This document shows, piece by piece, positions 59,381-64,000 of a DNA stretch of 64,000 nt. The stretch spans positions 40,811,255 through 40,875,254 of the forward strand of contig JBBCBC010000009.1 in NCBI GenBank assembly GCA_037126765.1. Reading direction: 5' to 3'. Both the position numbers and the translations under genes were made by a program. Under the pieces are notes generated by a model. The model was not told the origin of the DNA. It worked only from the letters and a program-made list of their open reading frames with translations, and did not search any database. Each line of letters starts with the position of its first letter. The stretch's first letter is position 1. Origin of the DNA: Stenogyne calaminthoides. Taxonomy: Eukaryota > Streptophyta > Magnoliopsida > Lamiales > Lamiaceae.

Positions 59381-60848
59381 GGAATGGATGATTCCTCAGT
59401 TTTGGAGTTTCATCTACTATAGCAAGAAATGAAAATTCTTAACCAAACATATCTTTTCCATTCATTTTCCATTCCCTTATTTTAAAGTGTCTCACCAAAC
59501 ATGCCATAATTTTTTTTTTCTCACTCACTCATTCAGTCTCTTACATACTTTCACACTAATTCAATACAATATAATTATACAACATGAATCCTGTCAAAAA
59601 AACAAAAAATATACAACATCAATTACTACATAAAAGTTAAGAATTAATTTGACATAAAATAAAATTTCACTCAATTAAAATCGCACCTCATACTTTTACA
59701 ATTCACCAAATTAAAATTGATAAAATTTCAACATTCCAACTTTAAATCTCAAAACAAATGTTTCCATGGGTTATGGTGGGAGACGTGGACACGAATTGAA
59801 GAAGAATGCCCCCACCTGCGCCGCGATCAGTGGAACTTTTGCTTAAAAAAGTGTTCAAAACATGTATTATTATATTTTTTGACGGATTCAAAATATGTAT
59901 TAGTGATATTACGGATTTGGAAACTTTTAAAAAAATTATAAGAAATAGAAAAGAAGATTCGGTGGCTGGGCTCTCAATTTTCAACCATCAACCTAACTAA
60001 ACTACCTATATTGCAATTGGATCGTTGTAACTTCCAACTAGCATTTATTCTCCACATTTGTCACCAACATTTACATTGGAGAATTAAAAAACCTCAGCGG
60101 ACTTATTTTGCAGTAATCAATTTTATGTAATTTTGTTTTGTACGAATTTTTCCTGTGAATCATCCAAATAACTATAGATTTTTGAATAAATCTTGCTAAT
60201 TTGACTCGATCGAAAAAATCTCGCTAATTTGGCACAATGTAATTGGGGCACAGTATTATTATTCCTAAAATATTAAATATTTGACCATATATACTACCTA
60301 CATGCTGAATTTAATGCTCTTTCGTTCTAATTTAATTGGCATTTTAGAAAGACAAAAACTGTTAAACAATATTTTTCATTTTTTATTTTTCAAAAGTTTA
60401 TAATACAAATATCAGAATAAGATAGGGCTAATTCTGATCGACTTCACCATTTTATTAATTGTTGTAAAGATACAAGAATCGACTAAATATAGGTATTAAA
60501 TGACTTTTTTAGTTTATATGAAACATAAAAAACCAACTATTAAACTGAAATTGAGAGAGGTAATCCTCAAGTTTTTACAGAATTATACAGGAATTTTGTT
60601 TGTTCGGTATAAATTTTATCTACTTAACATTGATGATTTGATTAACGCTCTTAGAAAAATTAATTCAAGAATAATTAAAAAAAAAATAGGAGTATAGTAT
60701 AGCATATACAGCAGTCAAAAAGTAGGTTCTTCCCAACTTAGCAAACATAATCATATTCGGAAGAGGCAACGAATAAAGTGTTTATGATTATTCAATGATT
60801 AATTATCCACTAATTAAGGACAATTAACCTTTTATTATAATTAATGTT
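59381..60848. other. AT-rich intergenic DNA with MITE relics
   Basis: No gene. 59560-59760 repeats segments of the adjacent MITE family (GACATAAAATAAAATTTCAC, TAAATCTCAAAACAAA). Frames at 59717-60000 and 60500-60697 are low complexity. Confidence 0.45.
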
Positions 60849-63800
60849 CACTACTACACATTTAAAACTGCCAAACCAAGACTTGAACAACCTTTTTTTT
60901 TGAAAACAATCTCTAAAACATAACTTGGAGAGGTTTTAATTAAAATATAAAATAAAATAGACAATTTCAAAACCCTTGTCCAAGTTTAACATTAGAAAGC
61001 GGTTGAGAACCCGCAAATGTTTTAGACAGCGGTTTTGAACCGCTGTCAAATATAGTTTGACAATGTTCGAACAAATCATCCAAGTGTTCGGATAATTAAA
61101 TAACCAAAATCGCGAACGGACTTATATTTTTCCCCAAATTAAATCGCGAACTTGCGGGTAGGGCCTCCTCCTTCCTCTACCCTAAATCGAACTCCGTCGC
61201 GTCCTCCCTTCCCTTCCGCCGCCCGTCCTCGTCCTCCCTTCCGGCGTAAATCGGACTTGGTTGAAAGTAACACGAGATCCTAAACCGGTCTTTACTCGAC
61301 TAGTCCGCCTCCGTGATCGAATAGCCCTATGGTGGCTCCATCTTGGGGAGGAGTTTGTGGCGTGAGCTATGGAGGATGATTTCAAAAAATGATCAATGTC
61401 ATTTCCTCAATTTCTAATGCATATAGTTTTTTTCGATTTTATCATATTTCTATTATCTTTGTAAAATCGAAGTAATAAAAATCGCGATCAAGCCAAGTCG
61501 ATGGAGGCGCGATATCGTGGCTCGAACAAAGGTTATGCACGAATAAGAGAAATTATGGTGAGATCAAAATCCTAACTTTTAATTTTTTTTTATATATTCA
61601 CTTTTAATATATCTAATAAAGGGACACTTTCATTACTATCGTAGAAAGAAGAAAGAAGAAAAACTAGAGAGAGTGAGCCTATTGTTACCCGTTTCGACTT
61701 ATTTTAGACTCCCAGAAAGGGTCGAGACGGGAATATTCACGATCCCAGTGCACAGCGCATCATCGAAGAAGTGGTAATCTATCCATTAATTTATCTTTCA
61801 ATTACAAACTATTATTTATAAACAAATAATTAAATAATAATCTTTTGTTTTTGTGATTCGGTGAGCGCCTATCTCGAGACCATGACGCCTTGACGACATC
61901 CGCATTATCGGCCCTGATGATCTGTTTGGGATTCGGGCTATAGGTCGCCAGAGCATCCCTACCGCCATTTGAGTGTCGGATATGGCGTGACGAAGACATC
62001 GTTAGCGATGGCACCTGGTCTTCAAGCCATGAATATGGTGGGTATACTAACGGAACATGTTGCCAAGTTGTCTAAAGATGTGGAACGTTTGAGGTCCAAG
62101 AGAAGAACGAGCCACAGAATGTCGTCGAAATGAGCAAGTTGTGAACATAGTGTTCTTTAATGTTATGTTTTTCGGCTAACCCTAGGGATGACTTTATTGA
62201 GGCACTTCAAAACGTCTCTCGGTATCGGATATGCATGTCTCACATTTGTTTTAATTAAAGACTAGTGTATTAAAATTTTCTAACTAAATATCTTATTGAG
62301 CGACCAACGACCTTTTTTTACCTTTTTTGGAGGATCCCGTCGGTTGGTGGCCACAGAACGTTGCACGTAACCCCATGGAATGATTCATGGTCATCCCATC
62401 ACTCCCCGGTTTCGTGAGGGTCACACTCGATGTACCCGTAATGTCGGACAAGAGGATTCACCGTGCCAAAACCAATCGATGAAGCCGTCACGGTCGGAAC
62501 AAATGGTCGGGCACTTCATCGAATGGTCGAGCAACTTGGTGTCTAAAGACCATGAGGGTAAAATATATGTTATTAAAGTTCATTATCTTATTTGTGGTTC
62601 TAAATAATATTGCAAATTAATTGTAAAATCTGCCGACACCACAAATGCCTCGGAAGAAATCACCACAAAAGGCTAAAAGAGAAATCGAGGGTGTCGTAGA
62701 CAAGAAGAGGGAGAACGAGGGACTCCAATCGCTACCGGACTTGGTTATCCCATGACCGGAGACTTAGATCACGATGATTATTATGTATCCTAGGGTGCAC
62801 GGATGGTATCGCCTAATGCTTTTCGAGATCGTCCACGCTTCCCATGCTTGCTCACTTTCATCGAAATGCTTTCCAAGAATTCGCCGAGAGAAACATGTCT
62901 TGAAATCTTGAATGATTTGTGGTTGAGTGCAACCACCATAGCCCTTTACCTCGGTATGTGTTTACTAATTCTCAATATTCACTTTCTCAGATAGTTTAAT
63001 TTTCTTTTTAAATATTAATTAAGCGTATATATGTTGGTTAAAGATATTTGGGTGAGGTATATCTCTCCGGAGATGTCCGAGCAAGTGGAATGTATTCCTT
63101 CGTCTCCCCCAGGGTGTCTTGCATATTGGGTGATAGGGTATGCACCATGGATGAGTTAGTTAATCATATCTTTGAATCAAACCGGGAGCGATCATCTCAT
63201 TTTTTTCGCCAACAAATGTAGGGTGAGTGATAAACATTTCGTTAAAATTTGTATTCATGTTTATAATATTTGCACATATATATGCTAAATTTGCGTTAAT
63301 TTTAATATTCTCAATATAATATAGGAACCATTGGGTCTTTGGTCGCCATACACATGAATACATTAAGTGTGTATTTTATGGACCCAAATTTCGGGATGGA
63401 GTTTATTCAAATCGCCTGATCTCGTTTCATATATGGGCGTAAGTTCTTTTTAATATTCTATACAATGATTTGTTTTACTTTTAAAATTATGCATATTTAA
63501 TCTATTTTTATTTTTTAATTATAATAATAATAGTGTGATGACGATGTATCGGAGTCGCCTTCAGAGTCAATGTTCAAGATCTAAGTTAAATAAAGTGAAC
63601 TGGATTAACATTAAGGTAAATTTAATTTAGTAAATTATCAAATTAATAGAAAAAAAATCATAATTGTAATACGTGATTATAATTGTTAATCAACAGGTTC
63701 CGAGGCAACGAGATAATGAACATTGTGGACATTTTGTGTGTTGCTTTATTGAAGATATAATCCGCGCTTCTCTAACGAACATTCCTCTCAATGTAAGTCA

Positions 63801-64000
63801 ATTTATCGATTTATTTAAATTATTATTGATTGAATAAAAATTCATACTATATTGATTGATTCGTTGTTTGCAGTTTGTCTATGAACGTGAGCTCAAGTCT
63901 TACTCTAAGAAAAAACTGGAGAAATGGTAAAACGATTGGACGGGGTACCTTTACAATCGATTCTTATATTCATACGATATTGAGTGATCGTTGTTTGAAA
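60849..64000 (+). mobile_element. CACTA (En/Spm)-like transposon, left part, runs off the edge
   Basis: CACTACTACA at 60849 begins a stretch with subterminal inverted motifs (AGCGGTTGAGAACCCGC and GACAGCGGTTTTGAACCGCT, 60995-61050), typical of CACTA ends. A CT-rich, exon-like region follows (61150-61370), then a decayed multi-exon gene. The right end is outside the window. Confidence 0.6.
61500..63930 (+). pseudogene. Transposon-encoded protein with Ulp1-like (C48) protease domain, decayed
   Basis: Exon-like islands separated by AT-rich introns. 61998-62130 encodes a short coiled-coil-like segment (LTEHVAKLSKDVERLRSK). 62803-62955 and 63050-63225 encode GMYSFVSPRV and MDELVNHIFE. 63330-63420 holds the Ulp1 His region (NHWV) and, in the next frame, the Asp region (VYFMDP); an extra base lies between them. 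63698-63770 holds the Gln and nucleophile region (QRDNEHCGHFV). 63875-63930 ends in YERELKSYSKKKLEKW and a stop. Ulp1-type domains at the C-terminus are known in plant CACTA and some MULE proteins. Frameshift and stops suggest an inactive copy, though intron prediction is uncertain. Confidence 0.65.

Overview
This is plant nuclear DNA, most likely from a eudicot. Short GT-AG introns, a cycling-Dof factor, an R2R3-MYB, an alpha-expansin, a calmodulin-like protein and an mTERF sit in AT-rich DNA dense with plant transposons (Copia, solo LTRs, CACTA, MULE, Stowaway, PIF/Harbinger, hAT, Helitron, SINE, TRIM). The species cannot be named from the sequence.

Layout. 1-6221 is a repeat domain: five successive minisatellite families (1-4290), unexplained DNA, then a probable primer-binding site and LTR of a minus-strand LTR retrotransposon that runs off the left edge. 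6222-12400 is non-genic and holds a 480-bp foldback MULE with a perfect 10-bp target duplication, one copy of a two-copy MULE family, a SINE and two Stowaway MITEs. 12402-13956 is a CDF-type Dof gene with a minisatellite in its only intron. 14841-18716 holds a SINE with a 16-bp target duplication and a probable 3.1-kb Helitron with exon-like islands. 20987-21538 is a single-exon CML gene. 22283-26896 is a Copia element with almost identical LTRs but a broken polyprotein. 27044-32236 is a non-autonomous CACTA element holding a 1.3-kb minisatellite and a 1.7-kb solo LTR. 33355-34283 is a minus-strand subgroup-21-like MYB whose start codon lies in a microsatellite. 37365-40031 holds a TRIM and a Tourist MITE. 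42695-45679 holds a decayed mTERF fragment, an intact mTERF gene, and a MULE 67 bp upstream of that gene. 47944-49058 is a three-exon alpha-expansin. 49708-59377 is a field of nested MITEs and solo LTRs. From 60849 to the right edge is a second CACTA-like element with a decayed gene that has an Ulp1-type protease domain.

The five host genes are unrelated single loci and form no visible pathway: two transcription factors, a Ca2+ sensor, an organelle nucleic-acid-binding protein and a cell-wall protein. I found no convincing new multi-gene system. The most useful leads are regulatory or structural: an array of six minimal uORFs at the MYB start, a MULE next to the mTERF promoter, the CDF intron minisatellite and shifted start codon, the Helitron cargo, and several deep transposon nests with readable insertion order.
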